Positions 42,645 to 53,979 of a stretch of 64,000 bases of DNA are shown in pieces. Location: contig CM073889.1 of NCBI GenBank assembly GCA_037176705.1, forward strand, positions 55,483,596 through 55,547,595. Reading direction: 5' to 3'. Both the position numbers and the translations under genes were made by a program. The first letter of the stretch is position 1, and each line of letters begins with the position of its first letter. The stretch comes from Molossus alvarezi. Taxonomy: Eukaryota; Chordata; Mammalia; Chiroptera; Molossidae. A model generated the notes under the pieces. It saw only the letters and a program-made list of their open reading frames with translations. It ran no database searches and had not been told where the DNA came from.

Positions 42645-42904
42645 GTGCACTGGAAGGTGTTTCTCAGTGGTCAGAGCCTTTGCATCAAAGGGTCATGGGT
42701 TTGATTCCCAGTCAAGGGCATGTACCTGGGTTGCAGTTTCAATCCTGACCCCAGTCAGGGCTCAAGCGAGAAGAAACCAGTTGATGTGTCTCTCTTACAT
42801 CAATGTTTCTCTCTTTCTCTCACCCCTTCCCTCCCTTCCTTCCACTCTCTCTAAAAATCAATGGAAAACATATATCCTTGGGTGAGGATTAACAACAACA
42901 ACAA
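42645..42904 (+). mobile_element. VES-type bat SINE (diverged), with (AAC)n tail
   Basis: The worn head GGTGTTTCTCAGTGGTCAGAGC, box-B-like GGGTTTGATTCCC and tail ATCCTTGGGTGAGGAT end in AACAACAAC. Confidence 0.88.
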
Positions 42905-42929
42905 CTATGTAAATATTCCATGTGTCGCA

Positions 42930-43140
42930 TTCTGTGTTTATTGCCCAAAGTTTAGTCTCTTTCTGTCATCATACATTTGATTCCCTTTCCCCTCTTCAAT
43001 CTCCCCCACCTCCCTTTCCCTCTCGTAACCATCATACTGTTGTATGTGTCAATGAGTTTGTGTATGTGTGTGTGTTTATTTTGTTCATTTTTGTTGCTTT
43101 CTGTTTTTTATCATAGGTATCTTAACCTTTTAATTTCAAT
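42930..43140 (-). mobile_element. Probable old L1 3' UTR fragment
   Basis: CCACCTCCCTTTCCCTCTCGTAACC and CAATGAGTTTGTGTATGTG resemble the reverse of L1 3' UTRs such as the one at 50.9-51.0 kb. Decayed. Confidence 0.4.
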
Positions 43141-43179
43141 TATGAAAGATTTCAGATATCCAAAAATATAGCTAGTAAT

Positions 43180-44020
43180 GTTGCAAACACCATGCATAAC
43201 AAATGGCCACAAACTGAGCAGCTTAAAACCACACACATTTATTATTTCACAGTCTCTGTGGGTCAGGAGCTCATGGAACATAATATATAGCTACTAATTA
43301 TAACAACACCATGGTAGCTGGATTCTTACTTAGGGTCCCACAAGGCTGCAGTCACATGCTGACTAAGGCTGAGCTCTACCTTAGGTTTCCTTGCAGCTAC
43401 AGGATTCTTGGCAGCTTGACAGGAGTCACATATAATGTCCTGCACTCAGGAATAACTTCCCATTGCTTTTGCCACATTCTAATGGTTATACCAAGTTACA
43501 GGTCCCACCCACCCTTCAGTGTTTGGGAATGGGGCATGGGGAAGACTTGGGGGAGAAGAAGGAAACAATCCTGGACCTCCCCAGCTGGATCAGTAAGGGT
43601 GGTTTTAGAGACACCACCCAGGCACAGCAGAGATGCAGGCCTTATGGGGAGGGGGGTGTGCTTGAGTGCACATGTGTGCATGTGTGTTTGTATATGCAGG
43701 TTATGACAAATGTGTAGGGGCATCAGTGCCTGAATGTGCATGTAAAGTGTGGGGTGCTCTATCTCACTACCCTGTCTAAAAGAGAAGCCCTGTCACTCTC
43801 TTAGTCCTTCTTCTGCTTTGTTTTTCTCCATGGCACCTTTCACTACCTGAAGTTATACTAAATGTTCATTAGTTATCAGTTTCTTATAGCTCCACCACTA
43901 GATGTCAGCTCTATGAGGGCAAGGCCCTGTCTAGTGTGTTCACTGGCATATATACCTGCAATACTTGGAAGAGTGCCTGGCACACAGCACATGTGTGGAT
44001 AGGGGCTTAAGAAACATGTG
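43180..44020. other. Old repeat remnants, no gene
   Basis: An ancient repeat with 'gaggcttaaaac'-type sequence lies at 43190-43470. An L2-like 3' end (ATGAGGGCAAGGCCCTGTC...GTGCCTGGCACACAG) lies at 43900-43990. Confidence 0.5.
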
Positions 44021-44033
44021 GGATAGATACATA

Positions 44034-44125
44034 GGTGGGTGGGTGGGTGGATGGATGGATGGATGGATGGATAGATGGATGGATGAGTGGATGAATTAGT
44101 TGGGTAGATGGATGAATGAATAGAT
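44034..44125. repeat. (GGAT)n / (GGTG)n microsatellite
   Basis: GGTGGGTGGGTGG passes into about 10 TGGA/GGAT units with scattered changes. Confidence 0.95.
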
Positions 44126-44129
44126 GTCC

Positions 44130-46300
44130 ACTGGTGTGAATGTGCATGCAGGCCTTGACCCTGGAAGACATTTCAGGCTTCTTTGTTCCTTACTCTTTCC
44201 CGAAAGATCCAGCAAGCCCCATACTCCAGAAGCTGCAGAGGCCCTTGGGAATGTGGAAAGACTGGGAATTGAAGCCTTTTCAAGGCTTAGGACCAGCTGT
44301 TGGAACTGAAATCAGAGTCCTGCCCAGGGTCACTCCATGCAGGGATTGTGGGTAGAAGACTAGGGCACTGTGGGTGAGGAGGGGAGAGTGGCTGCCCTAA
44401 CAGGCTGGTGTACTTTGGAACTCAGGTAGGGGGAAAGGGTCCCACAACTGATGCCTTAACTCAAGCTGTGAAGTCCTACTTGAGGCTAGATTTGAACTTC
44501 CAGAAACCACATGGGTCTCCACCAGGAAGATTGTTAGTTGGGTTAAGATTGAGGGAAGGATCCCAGGGACCCAATGCGTGGCCATCACCACTAGCTAGGA
44601 GGACCGAGCAGGAAGCTTTCCTGGTGATCCTAGGGAGGGAAAGCAAAGCTGAGCCAGGTCTGTATTGAGACCTGACCTGACATTATCCTATCATCTCTAA
44701 AAAATAGAAGGATTGCCCTCCACTTCCCACACCTTCCTGTCTGGCACTGAGCACTCACTGTCCCTTCCACTTGTTTAGTAACCCACCACCTGACCAATTT
44801 GTATGTGCATCTACCCTTGTGCCCATCCTTCCATGGGCCTGTTCATCTACTATTGCTCCTTTCCCTCATCTGTCAGTCTGTCTTTCCATCCATTGTCTAT
44901 GCACCATTATCAACATTGTCATCATTATGCTAGCAAGTAAGTTGTCCTCAAGTCAATCTTATGAGGAAAATACTATTACTACCCTCATTTTAACAATGAG
45001 ATGAAGAAATGGCACAGAGAGTGTAAGTGATTTCACTAAGAACACACAGCTAATAAATAACACAGGTGTCTGACTGGACAAGTTGAGCTCTTAACCTCTC
45101 CATCTGTCTATCTATCTATCCATGCACTCTCATAGCTGTTCATTCAATCTCTTCACTCACCTTTCATTGTCCATCCAGTCCATTCATTGCTGTTGCCCAT
45201 GGATCCTGAAGGTAATGCAGTTAGAGAACCAGGGGCCCTGAGGGGAGAGAAGGCCTGAACTGCCTATCTGTGTGTGTAGGGGCGGGGGGGGGGGGGTGCG
45301 GGGAGGTTGAGGGAACCACTCTAGGCTGGGCAAGGCTGCATTGGGCTGGAGGGAATTAGCCCAGTGACTGCCAGAATCATCTAATTAGGAATACTAGTGA
45401 TAAGCAGATAGAAATCTGGGGATGATTAGAATCTTTTTAAAAAGCCACTCCATTAATTACAAAGACAGAGGGGCCTCTGGCTGCTCAGAATACCAATTGG
45501 TTACCTAATTGGCCTCTATCACTTTGCCCTGGGGGAGGGTTCCTCGACTGCTGTGTGACCTTGGTTGTGCCTTGCCCTCTCTGGGTCTCCCTGTGCACAA
45601 AGTCAGGTTCTGCCTGAGATCACCTGGTCACTCAAGGTCTTGGCTCAGGGGGTTGGCTTTAGGGACCTCAAAAGTCAGAGGGATGCTAGGCTGGCTCCCC
45701 AGAGGCAAGGAAGTCCAGAAAAGGAGGAGTTTCACCATGCCATTGACAAATAAGGACAGAGAAGCTCAGAGAGGGAAATTGACCTATCAGCCTGTGATAG
45801 TCAAGTGTGGGGGCCCGAGCTAATGCTCATGCCTGGTCTTCCCTATTCTTCCATCTTTGAGAAAGAGGAAATCACCTCTGTATGCTGCCACCAGGTTCCA
45901 CATGTTTCTTTATGGGGAGCTTGCCCCACACCCACCTCCAGGAAACTGGGAGGGCTTTCTATCTCCAGGGCACCTTTAGCAGTGAGGAGCTGTGCTCTGA
46001 GACACCTCTGACCCAAGGGATATGATAGGCTCTTCAGCCATGTCTCCATCCCAGATGCCTCTTACAGATCTATCCCAGGATGAGACCTCAGGCTGAGCAC
46101 AGGGCCTGGGCATGGAACAGGGTAGGAAACCTGCTAAGGGGCTCTTGACAGCAAGGGCCAGAAGAAAATTCCTCCTTGGAGGACAATGGAGGTTAGCACC
46201 AGAGTCTCAGGCAAGGGGATCCTGGGTAGGAGGAAACATCTATAGGATTCTTGGGCACCTCATCATTCTGAATTTCTTGTCTATTAACATTGCTGCAACC
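44130..46300. other. Gene-free interval with MIR-like remnants
   Basis: A MIR-like segment lies at 44940-45070 (CCTCATTTTAACAATGAGATGAAG...ACACAGCTAATAAAT) and another at 45740-45800. A G-run is at 45282-45297. A possible regulatory element at 45355-45520 is described separately. Confidence 0.5.
45355..45520. promoter_or_regulatory. Candidate downstream enhancer with TAAT and GATA motifs
   Basis: Within 165 bases lie CTAATTAGG, TGATAAG, AGATAG, GGATTAG-type (GATGATTAG), CATTAATTAC and CCAATTGGTTACCTAATTGG. The density of homeodomain and GATA motifs in a repeat-free patch suggests a conserved element, possibly serving GATA2. Motif evidence only. Confidence 0.3.
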
Positions 46301-46359
46301 ACCCATATACTGTCCCAATTATACTTTTACGGCACCCTTAGACTTCTTGTAGTGATGCA

Positions 46360-47215
46360 GTTGTCATCAACCCCTTTACCAATATTACATCACCGTATCA
46401 CCATCACCATAAACACACCATCATCCCTACCTCCATCATCACCACCATCATTATTACCATCACCATTACTATGAATTCAATTGGTATCACTATCACATTG
46501 CTCATATAATTATTATCATACTATCACTTTCATCACCCTTATCACATCCTGCCTCTGATGTCACCTCCATTACCTAAATCAGTATCACCATTACTAGGAC
46601 CATCATTATGACCATTACCATCACTATTACTAGCATCGCCACAACAACTGTCATCACCATTACTTCTATCACTACTATCATTATCCAATCTCTGACATTA
46701 CCTCCATTATTACCACCATCTCTACCACCATCATCATCTCTACTACCTGCTTCATTACTATCATTAGCATTACCATGTCCACCTCAACTAGTATTCACAT
46801 TACCATGACCACTAATACACCCATCGTGGTCATCACCACTAACATTATCATTATCATTACCACCATTTTCATCTCAACCAATATTGCTATTAACATGACC
46901 ATCATTACCACCACAGTTATGATTGTCACCATGATCACCACCACCACTTGTATCACCACCATTTCCACCTCAACCAAAATCACTATTACCACAACTTTTC
47001 TCATCACGACCATCATCATTTACTCTATCACTACCACCACCTATATCTACCATCACTACTATATCTACCTCAACTAGACTCACCATTACCTCTAGCTCAA
47101 CCATGACCACCATCATCACCACCAGCACCTCTGACAGCACACCATCACCACCTGCATCATCACCATTATCACGATGCTCATATCCACTACCTTCATCTGA
47201 GTAACTGTCATCATG
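46360..47215. repeat. Degenerate (CAT/CAC)n-rich repeat region
   Basis: ATCACC, ATTACCATC and CACCATCATC units repeat imperfectly through about 850 bases. Thr/Ile-rich and Val/Met-rich open frames here are artefacts of the triplet repeat. Confidence 0.9.
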
Positions 47216-47219
47216 ACCA

Positions 47220-47890
47220 CATGTACATAGTTACTGACTGTATAGCAGGTATGAAGACATTTAATAAAGTTTCCACAACCATTGGGAGACCCAGGGGAGT
47301 AAAGATCAGGGAAGCAAGTCATTGCTGATGGTCTCAGTCTGCAGCTCCAAAGTCAGTAGATCTCAAGAGCTCTCCTGGAAGCTGCTAGAAATCTCATTAT
47401 ATTCTAGGAAGCTACCCCCTGAATATCTCAGCTTGCAGCTCTGAAGCAGGGGATTCTCAGAAAATTTCCCCAAAGCTGCTATGAACCTCTGTGTTGTTAT
47501 CTGCCTGCAATTGCCTCTTTCTCTTCCACTTTCCAAATTTCATGAATTGGAAGACTCTAACTTGGAATCATATGAATAAAGGGATTCTGGGAAATCTCCC
47601 AGAATTCTCTGCTATGCACCACATTTCCAATTTCATTACCCCCACTATCAGCACTATGACTATGGCAGTCATTTCCACCAGTATATTATTCCCACCACTT
47701 TCAGCATCTCCATCACTTTTCATTACTATCACAGTTATGCTACCTAACTATCACTATGCTTCACCACTTCCATTCCCATAACTGGCAGTACCACCACCAT
47801 TTCTACTAGGGCCATCATTACCACACCTCTACACTCCCATTATCACCTGTAGCATACTGCAATATTGACAACTCCCTCTTCCCTATAAGA
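47220..47890. other. No gene; partial CAT/CAC-like sequence near the end
   Basis: Unique-looking sequence, then more ACCA/CATT-rich sequence at 47635-47850. No gene was recognised. Confidence 0.45.
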
Positions 47891-47904
47891 GTACTGTGCC
47901 TTAT

Positions 47905-48030
47905 GATACCCAGTCAAGCTGCATACAGGAGGTAACAGATATTTCTCTCTCACATCTATTTTTACTCTTTCTCTCTCCCCCTCTCTTCCTTCCTTTTTCT
48001 CTATAATAAATGAAAAACATATCCTTAGGT
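47905..48030 (+). mobile_element. VES-type bat SINE, 3' half only
   Basis: The CT-rich part and the tail (CTCTCTATAATAAATGAAAAACATATCCTTAGG) are present without a tRNA-like head. Confidence 0.55.
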
Positions 48031-48210
48031 GTGCCTCTCTGTGTGTCTCTTATAAGGGTACTTGTCATTAGATTTAAAGCCAAGCCAGATTATCCAGGGT
48101 GATCACATCTTGAGATGTCTAATTTAATTACATCTGCAAAGACCCTTTTCCAAACAAGGTCATATTGACAGATTCTGTGAATAATGACAGGGACATATGT
48201 TTTTTTGTCC
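48030..48210 (+). repeat. Ancient interspersed repeat, 3' part
   Basis: 'cttataagggtacttgtcattagattta...gggtgatcacatcttgagat...aattacatctgcaaagaccc' is typical of a widespread old mammalian element, the same family type as at 3000-3290. Confidence 0.5.
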
Positions 48211-48699
48211 CTGTCCCCACTACACTCTCTATTCTATACTTATTTTCAAATCACCCCCCTCTCTTTTCCCCCCAGAATTGAGTAAAATGCTTTTTTTAAT
48301 TTGCTGTCCAAGAGAGTCTGACACAACCCTAGGTTTGTATTTTCCTCTCTCTCACTGACTTGCTCCTGAGTATATTGCTGCATGTCTCTGAGCTTCACTT
48401 GTTCAACAGGTTGAACTGATTGCCAAGCACTGTCCTAGATACTGATAAAAACCCCTGCCTTTGTGGGGCTTACCTCTGAGGATCTGATGAGACAATGAGG
48501 TATAAGAAGAATAAACTCCTGCTCACATCCTGCCTGAACCTCCACCTTGGGCCCCCTCAATCCATACCAAGAACTCAGCCATTGGATATATCCCAGGAAG
48601 CCCCCACTCCCTTCCCTTGGCCATCATCACTGATCTTTATTGCTTAGGTGGGCCCAGATCCCATGGCTGATCCCAAGGCTCAGCCAAGAGTCCCATGAG

Positions 48700-49135
48700 T
48701 ACCCAGCTCTGAGTCTCAGCCTGTTGTGGTAGCCAGCCTTGTTCACAGGGGCAGGCCAACATGCCAGGTGTTGCCAGATCCAGAGCTCTGGGTGGATTTG
48801 CCCCACCCAGGGGCTGATGTCATAAAGGGCTTGGTCTTAGCTCTGCAGGGAAACCTGCCAACCTCCCCCCTCCCCGCAAGCCTGGTCCCACAGTGGCAGT
48901 ATCCCTCCCCTTCCCCCACCCCTTTCAGTGGAGGTGTCCACCTATCCCTGAAAGTTGGTACTATGAAAAGATAAACTCGCCAGGCAGAGCCACGCCCAGA
49001 GCCAGCAGAGTCCAGCAAGAACCTCTTCTGAGGGACCCACGTTAGTTGCTGCCTCCTTCACACCTACCCCAATCACCTGGGCCCCTGTGCCCACTTCATC
49101 TTCTCACCCACCTCTGCCCCTACTCCCTCTTCAGC
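48700..49135 (+). promoter_or_regulatory. DNAJB8 upstream region with candidate CRE-like site and acceptor
   Basis: TGATGTCA (48815-48822), a CRE-like motif common in testis-expressed promoters, lies about 320 bases before the start codon. A pyrimidine tract ending CTCTTCAG (AG at 49133-49134) could join an upstream noncoding exon to the coding exon. Both calls rest on motif alone. Confidence 0.3.
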
Positions 49136-49831
49136 ATGGCAAACTATTACGAAGTGCTAGGGGTACAGTCGAGTGCCTCCCCGGAGGACATCAAGAAGGC
49201 CTACCGAAAGCTGGCCTTGCGTTGGCACCCTGACAAGAACCCTGATAACAAGGAGGAAGCTGAGAAGAAGTTCAAGCAAGTGTCTGAGGCCTATGAGGTC
49301 CTGTCTGACTCTAAAAAGCGCTCTGTATATGACCGAGCTGGCTGTGACAGCTGGGGGGCTGGTGGCGGGGCAAGCACCCCTTATAACAGTCCTTTTGACA
49401 CCGGTTACACCTTCCGGAACCCCGAGGACATCTTCCGTGAGTTTTTCGGGGGCCTGGACCCTTTCTCCTTTGACTTCTGGGTCGCCCCCTTCAACAGTGA
49501 CCATGCTGGCCAGGGCCACAGCCTGAGGGGTGCCTTCTCAGCTGGTTTTGGTGAGTTCCCAGCCTTTATGGAGGCTTTCTCTACTCTCGACACAATGGGT
49601 CGCAGTGCTAGCCGCACCACCTTCTCATCCACCTCCTTTGGGGGCTCTGGCTCTGGCAGCTTGGGGTTCAAGTCAGTGATGTCGTCCACCGAGATGGTTA
49701 ACGGACACAGGGTCACCACCAAGCACATCGTGGAGAATGGGCAGGAGCGTGTGGAAGTGGAAGAGGATGGGCAGCTCAAGTCGTTGACCATTAATGGCAA
49801 GGAACAGCTCAAACGAGTGGACAACAAGTAA
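49136..49831 (+). CDS. DNAJB8: DNAJB8, DnaJ/Hsp40 class B chaperone
   Basis: This 231-residue co-chaperone delivers clients to Hsp70 and stimulates its ATPase; DNAJB6/DNAJB8-type proteins also suppress aggregation of polyglutamine and amyloid proteins. The J domain spans about residues 3-69 with the HPD motif at 31-33 and ends in [11 protein letters not shown] Gly/Phe-rich region follows (about 70-135, with [13 protein letters not shown]), then the Ser/Thr-rich stretch of the DNAJB6/8 subgroup ([17 protein letters not shown], about 160-180) and a conserved C-terminal domain ([24 protein letters not shown]). Its length is one residue short of my recollection of the human protein. The frame is open upstream, but this ATG follows a splice-acceptor-like CTCTTCAG and gives the family N-terminus [10 protein letters not shown]. 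Expression is testis-enriched in other mammals. Position 3' of GATA2 on the same strand supports orthology. Confidence 0.96.
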   Translation: MANYYEVLGVQSSASPEDIKKAYRKLALRWHPDKNPDNKEEAEKKFKQVSEAYEVLSDSKKRSVYDRAGCDSWGAGGGASTPYNSPFDTGYTFRNPEDIFREFFGGLDPFSFDFWVAPFNSDHAGQGHSLRGAFSAGFGEFPAFMEAFSTLDTMGRSASRTTFSSTSFGGSGSGSLGFKSVMSSTEMVNGHRVTTKHIVENGQERVEVEEDGQLKSLTINGKEQLKRVDNK

Positions 49832-49887
49832 TTGTGGCCACCTAGGCCATGCACCTGCCACCTGGCCACAACTGCAGGCTGATGGTT

Positions 49888-49893
49888 AATAAA
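49888..49893 (+). terminator. Poly(A) signal AATAAA of DNAJB8
   Basis: A canonical hexamer lies 57 bases after the stop codon, followed by T/G-bearing sequence. This gives the very short 3' UTR expected of a compact gene. Confidence 0.75.
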
Positions 49894-49899
49894 TGAGTT

Positions 49900-50670
49900 C
49901 ATGCCAAGTGAGTTCATGGAAACAGCTAGCACAGCTTTGGGGGTGGCGAGTTTCTAAATGGACCTGCGCAGCGCTGGCTGTGGAACAAGTGGATGTACAG
50001 AGGGGTCTGTGCCTTGGGGCCTGCAGGCACTGCCTCCCAAATCCAGGCTGTTGAGAGGAGTGGGGGGAACACAAGGGTGGTTCTGCAGGTGGCTTATGAT
50101 GTCTCATCTGTATCGTCTTGGATGATTAATGCCATGACCATGAATCCATCTCGATTAAACCCTGTGCCTCCACACTCAATATTAACACCAGTACAGCCAC
50201 ATCATCCTCACCAGACTTCCACCCCAATTCCTACTTCTCACAGTGATGCCTCTTGTGTTGTTGTTGTGCCAAAGCCCACATTGTATCATGTTATCTACCT
50301 TGCTTTAAGTTTTCAGTGCCACTCTTTGCTCTAAGCATAAAGACCTCAGGCTTCATCCTGATCATACAGCCCTGGTGACCCAGTCCTGCCCACCTTCCTG
50401 GTCTCACGTCCCACCAACCCTCACTCTCTGAAGTGCACCCACACCAGCTTTCCCTCTGTTCCTTCATTGCACCAAATGCCTGAGAGTCTCAGGGCCTTCA
50501 AGCATGCTGTTCTCCCAAGTGAACATCCACTCATCTTCAGGTCTTTGCTCAAACAGTGCTTCTTCAAAGAGTCCTTCTCTGACATCCTTATTTTGATTAG
50601 CTCCTCATCTGCCTGCTCTGCTTTCTCACAGCCCCTTCACCTGTTTTTTCATGACTCTTATGTATTTATC
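49900..50670. other. Interval downstream of DNAJB8 with L2-like remnant
   Basis: At 50465-50640 the phrase order 'tgcctgagagtctcagggcctt...ttcaggtctttgctcaaacagtgcttcttcaaagagtccttc' matches the L2 3' region. No gene. Confidence 0.5.
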
Positions 50671-50684
50671 TGTGTAGCTATTTG

Positions 50685-53383
50685 TTTTTGTTTTTTAATT
50701 CATCTTTATTGTTGAATGTATTACAGATGTCCCCCCTTATTTTCCCCATTGACCCCCCTCCTCCCCAATTCTACCCTCCTCCAGCATTCCCCACACTCTT
50801 GTCAGTGTTCATTGTTTACGCATATATGCATAAAAGTTCTTTGGTTTATCTCATCCTGCCCTCCCTCCCCCATTCCCTTTGAGGTTTATCAGTCTAACAG
50901 CCAATTTGTATTTCTTAATTCCTGCATCTTTTTCACCCATTCCCCCAGCCCCTGCCCATCTGGCAAGCAACACAAAGTTCTCTGTATCTATGAGTTTGTT
51001 TCTGTTCTGCTTGCTCATGTTGTTTGTAGATTCAATTGTTGATAGATATGTATTAATTACCACTTTGTTCATATTTTTGTTCTTCTCCTTCAAGAAAACC
51101 CTTTAACATTTTATATAATACTGATTTGGTGGTGATGAACTTTTTTAGCTTTTTCTTGTCTGGGAAATTCTTTACATGTCCATTCATTCTAAATGATAGC
51201 TTTGCAGGATGGAGTAGTCTTGGTTGTAGGTCGTTGCTTTTCATCACCTTGAATATCTCTTGCCACTCCTTTCTGGCCTGCGAAGTTTCTTTTGAGAAAT
51301 CAGCTAACAATCTTATGGGGGCTCCTTTGTAGGTAACGAACTGCTTTTCTTTTGCTGCTTTTAAAATTCTCTCTTTGTATTTAACCTTTGGCATTTTGAT
51401 GATGATGTGTCTTGATGTGGTTCTCTTTGGGTTCATTTTGTTTGGATGCTCTGTGCTTCCTGGATTTGTATGTCTTTTCTTTTCACCAAATTAGGGAATT
51501 TTTCTGTCATTATTTTTTCAAATAGGTTTTCAATTTCTTGTTCTTTCTCTTCTCCTTCTGGCACCCCTATGATGCAAATGTTGGCACGCTTGAATTTGTC
51601 CCAGAGGCTCCTTAACTATCCTCGTATTTTTAAATTCTTTTTCTTTTTTGCTGTTCTGATTGGGTGTTTTTTGCTTCCTTATATTCCAAATTGATGGTTT
51701 GATTCTTGGCTTTATCTACCCTACCATTGATTCCCTCTAAATTATTCTTTATTTCAGTTAGTGCATCCTTCATATCTGACTGGTCCTTCTTTATGTTGTT
51801 GATGTTCTCACTAAGTTCCTTGGAGGTCTCCTTAAGTTCCTTGAACAACCTTATAACCAGTGTTTTGAACTTTGCATCAGTTAGATTGCTTATCTCCATT
51901 TTATTTAATTCTTTTCCTGGAGTTTTGTTCTTTTTTATCCATTTGGGATATATTTCTTTGTCTCCTCATTTTGGCTGCTTCCCTGTGATTGTTTCTATAT
52001 ATTAGGTACAGCTGCTATGTCTCCTAGGCTTTGTAGGGTGATCTATTGTTGTAGTTGTCCTGTAGAATCCAGTGGAACAGGATCCCTGATCACCCTAGCT
52101 GGTTCCTCACAGTGCACCCCTCGTGTTGTAATTTATTCTTGATTGCTGTTGGCACATCAGTGGGAGGGATTTACTCAGGCTGATCAGGTGCAAGGACTGG
52201 CTGTACCCACTGACCACTGGCCTCTGACTACCTTGGAAGATCAGCTGTGTAGGGGCCCACCACACAGAGCAAGACTTACTTCACCAGGGCTCTGGTACCC
52301 ACTGAGTCTGCTCACTGAATGTGTCACTTGTGGAGGTGGTTGGGTGGTGGTGTTTCCATGTGATCTGAAGCTGTCCACTGGGTGTGCTGGCTCTGGGACA
52401 AGGTCAGCCACTGCCTGTGTTCTATCCAGGGACGCCCGGCATAAGCTACAAAGTGATTTGCCAATGGCTGCTTCTTGTGCTGGGCTTGGAGGTGCCCAGG
52501 AAAAGCCAAGTTGTGAACCAAGGCTGGCTGCTTCTAGTGCCAGGCCTGGGGCCACTTAATAAGAGGTATAGGGCTTGGTGAGAGCAGATGCTGCTTGTTT
52601 GAGAGATTTTAGGAAACTCTGAAGCAGGATCCAAGACAGGCCAATTCTATGGTAAAGCCTTTGGAAACAGCTTGGGTGGGACCGAAAGTTGGGTGGGGCA
52701 GGGCCTCAGGGAATCACCAGGGTGGGGCAAACAGTGTGAGCCAGGTTTCTGGAGTCCCAGATAAAGTGGTCATCTGCTGCCCCAGGGAAGGGCTCACCAA
52801 AAGAACATCAGCTTCCACTAGCACGTCTATGTAGGAGAAAGCCGTCTTTCCAGCACTTCTCCCGAGGCCAAACAACTCAGTTCTTCCCTGTATGTCTCAT
52901 GTGCCTCTCAAGCTGCCTCCCCTCCGAGCTTAGAGGGAGCAAGTCTGAGTAAGTCCATGTGCAGACCCTTTAAGAGGAACTGCCTGGGGATCCAGAAGCT
53001 GCAGTCTCCCTCAGCTTCATTTCCTGTTGGTTTTTACAGCCAGAAGTTATGGGGACTTCTCTTTCTGGTACTGGAACCCTTATCTGGGCACCTGGTGTGG
53101 GACAGGGACCCCTCACTCCTCGGGGAAGACCTTTCCAGCCGAGGTGTCCCTCCTGACTTTTATCCACCACATGTGGGTGTGGGACCAGGCCCTCTACGCC
53201 TCTGCCCCTCCTACCAGTCTTGATGTGGTTTCTTCTTTAATTCTGTAGTTGTAGGACTTCCATTCAGCTCAATTTCAGGAGGTTCTAAATGATGGTTGTT
53301 CTGTAGTTTAGTTGTAATTTTGATGTGGTTGTGGGAGGAGGCAATACTACATTTACTATGCCACCATCTTGACCAGAAGTTTG
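50685..53383 (-). mobile_element. Half-L1 (HAL1-like) LINE: 5' region, broken ORF1 and 3' tail, no ORF2
   Basis: On the minus strand a GC-richer 5' region (about 53383-51950, starting near GGTCAAGATGGTGGCATAG) is followed by L1 ORF1. The N-terminal part lies at 51899-51630 (MEISNLTDAKFKTLVIRLF), and the C-terminal RNA-binding part ends at about 51053 (RHIIIKMPKVKYKERILKAA, FPDKKKLKKFITTKS). Frameshifts between 51630 and 51436 break the frame. Directly after ORF1 comes an L1-type 3' UTR (51050-50700) and a T-rich end. ORF2, about 3.8 kb, is absent. TGTGTAGCTATTTG flanks the element at 50671-50684 and 53384-53397, so it appears to have inserted as this 2.7-kb unit. The alternative is an internal deletion after insertion. 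Confidence 0.8.
51053..51899 (-). pseudogene. L1 ORF1p remnant (frameshifted)
   Basis: Two frames together cover a coiled-coil-like N-terminal region (Lys/Glu/Asn-rich, about 51899-51640), a middle with FEKIMTEKFPNLVK-type sequence, and the C-terminal domain with PRLLHPAKLSFRMNG. Stops and frame changes at about 51630-51437 show that it cannot make a full ORF1 protein. It is a LINE RNA-binding protein relic, not a host gene. Confidence 0.8.
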
Positions 53384-53529
53384 TGTGTAGCTATTTGAAA
53401 GAGGTGTGTGTCTCAACCACTCTGAGGTACAAGGGAACAGGGCTTGCACCTTCCCTGTTCCTCACTGTGTCCCAAGTATCTAGAGTAGTGCATGACACAA
53501 AGGGGCAGGGGCACATCTTTTTTGGAAGA

Positions 53530-53975
53530 ATAAATGTTTCTGGGTGTTGTGGTGGGGGTGTGGTATATAGGGGCATGTGGTGTGGTGTGTGATGTGTAGT
53601 GTGTATGGTATGGTGGTATATGTGGTGTATGTGTGAGTGTAGTGTGGTATGTATGAGTGTGTATGATGTGGTATGTGTGGGAGTATGGTATGTGTGAATG
53701 GTGTGTGTGTGATGTGCAGGGGTGTGGCGTGTGAGTATTGTGTGAGTGTGGGTATGATATATATGTAATGAGGTGTGTGTGATGTGGCATGGGGGTATGG
53801 TGTGTGTGAAGTGTGTGTGTGATGTGATGTATGTGAGTATGGTGTGTGTGAGTGTGGGATGTTGTATGTGTGTGGTATGTATGTGGTAAGGTTTGTGTGA
53901 TGTGGTAGTGTGTGTGAGTGTGATGTGTATGTGTGATGTATATGGGGTTGTGGTATGTGTAATACATGTGCGTAC
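53530..53975. repeat. TG-rich minisatellite (GTGTGTATGGTATG-like units)
   Basis: About 440 bases of imperfect GTGTG/GTATG/GTGATGTG units. The His/Thr-rich open frames on the minus strand are by-products. Confidence 0.92.
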
Positions 53976-53979
53976 ATGT

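Noticed and set aside
45275..45305. G-run as a possible G-quadruplex
   Set aside because: A single homopolymer-like run without separated G-tracts in a meaningful setting; weak evidence.
46600..47322. Thr/Ile-rich and Val/Met-rich open frames
   Set aside because: Products of the CAT/CAC-type degenerate repeat, read on either strand.
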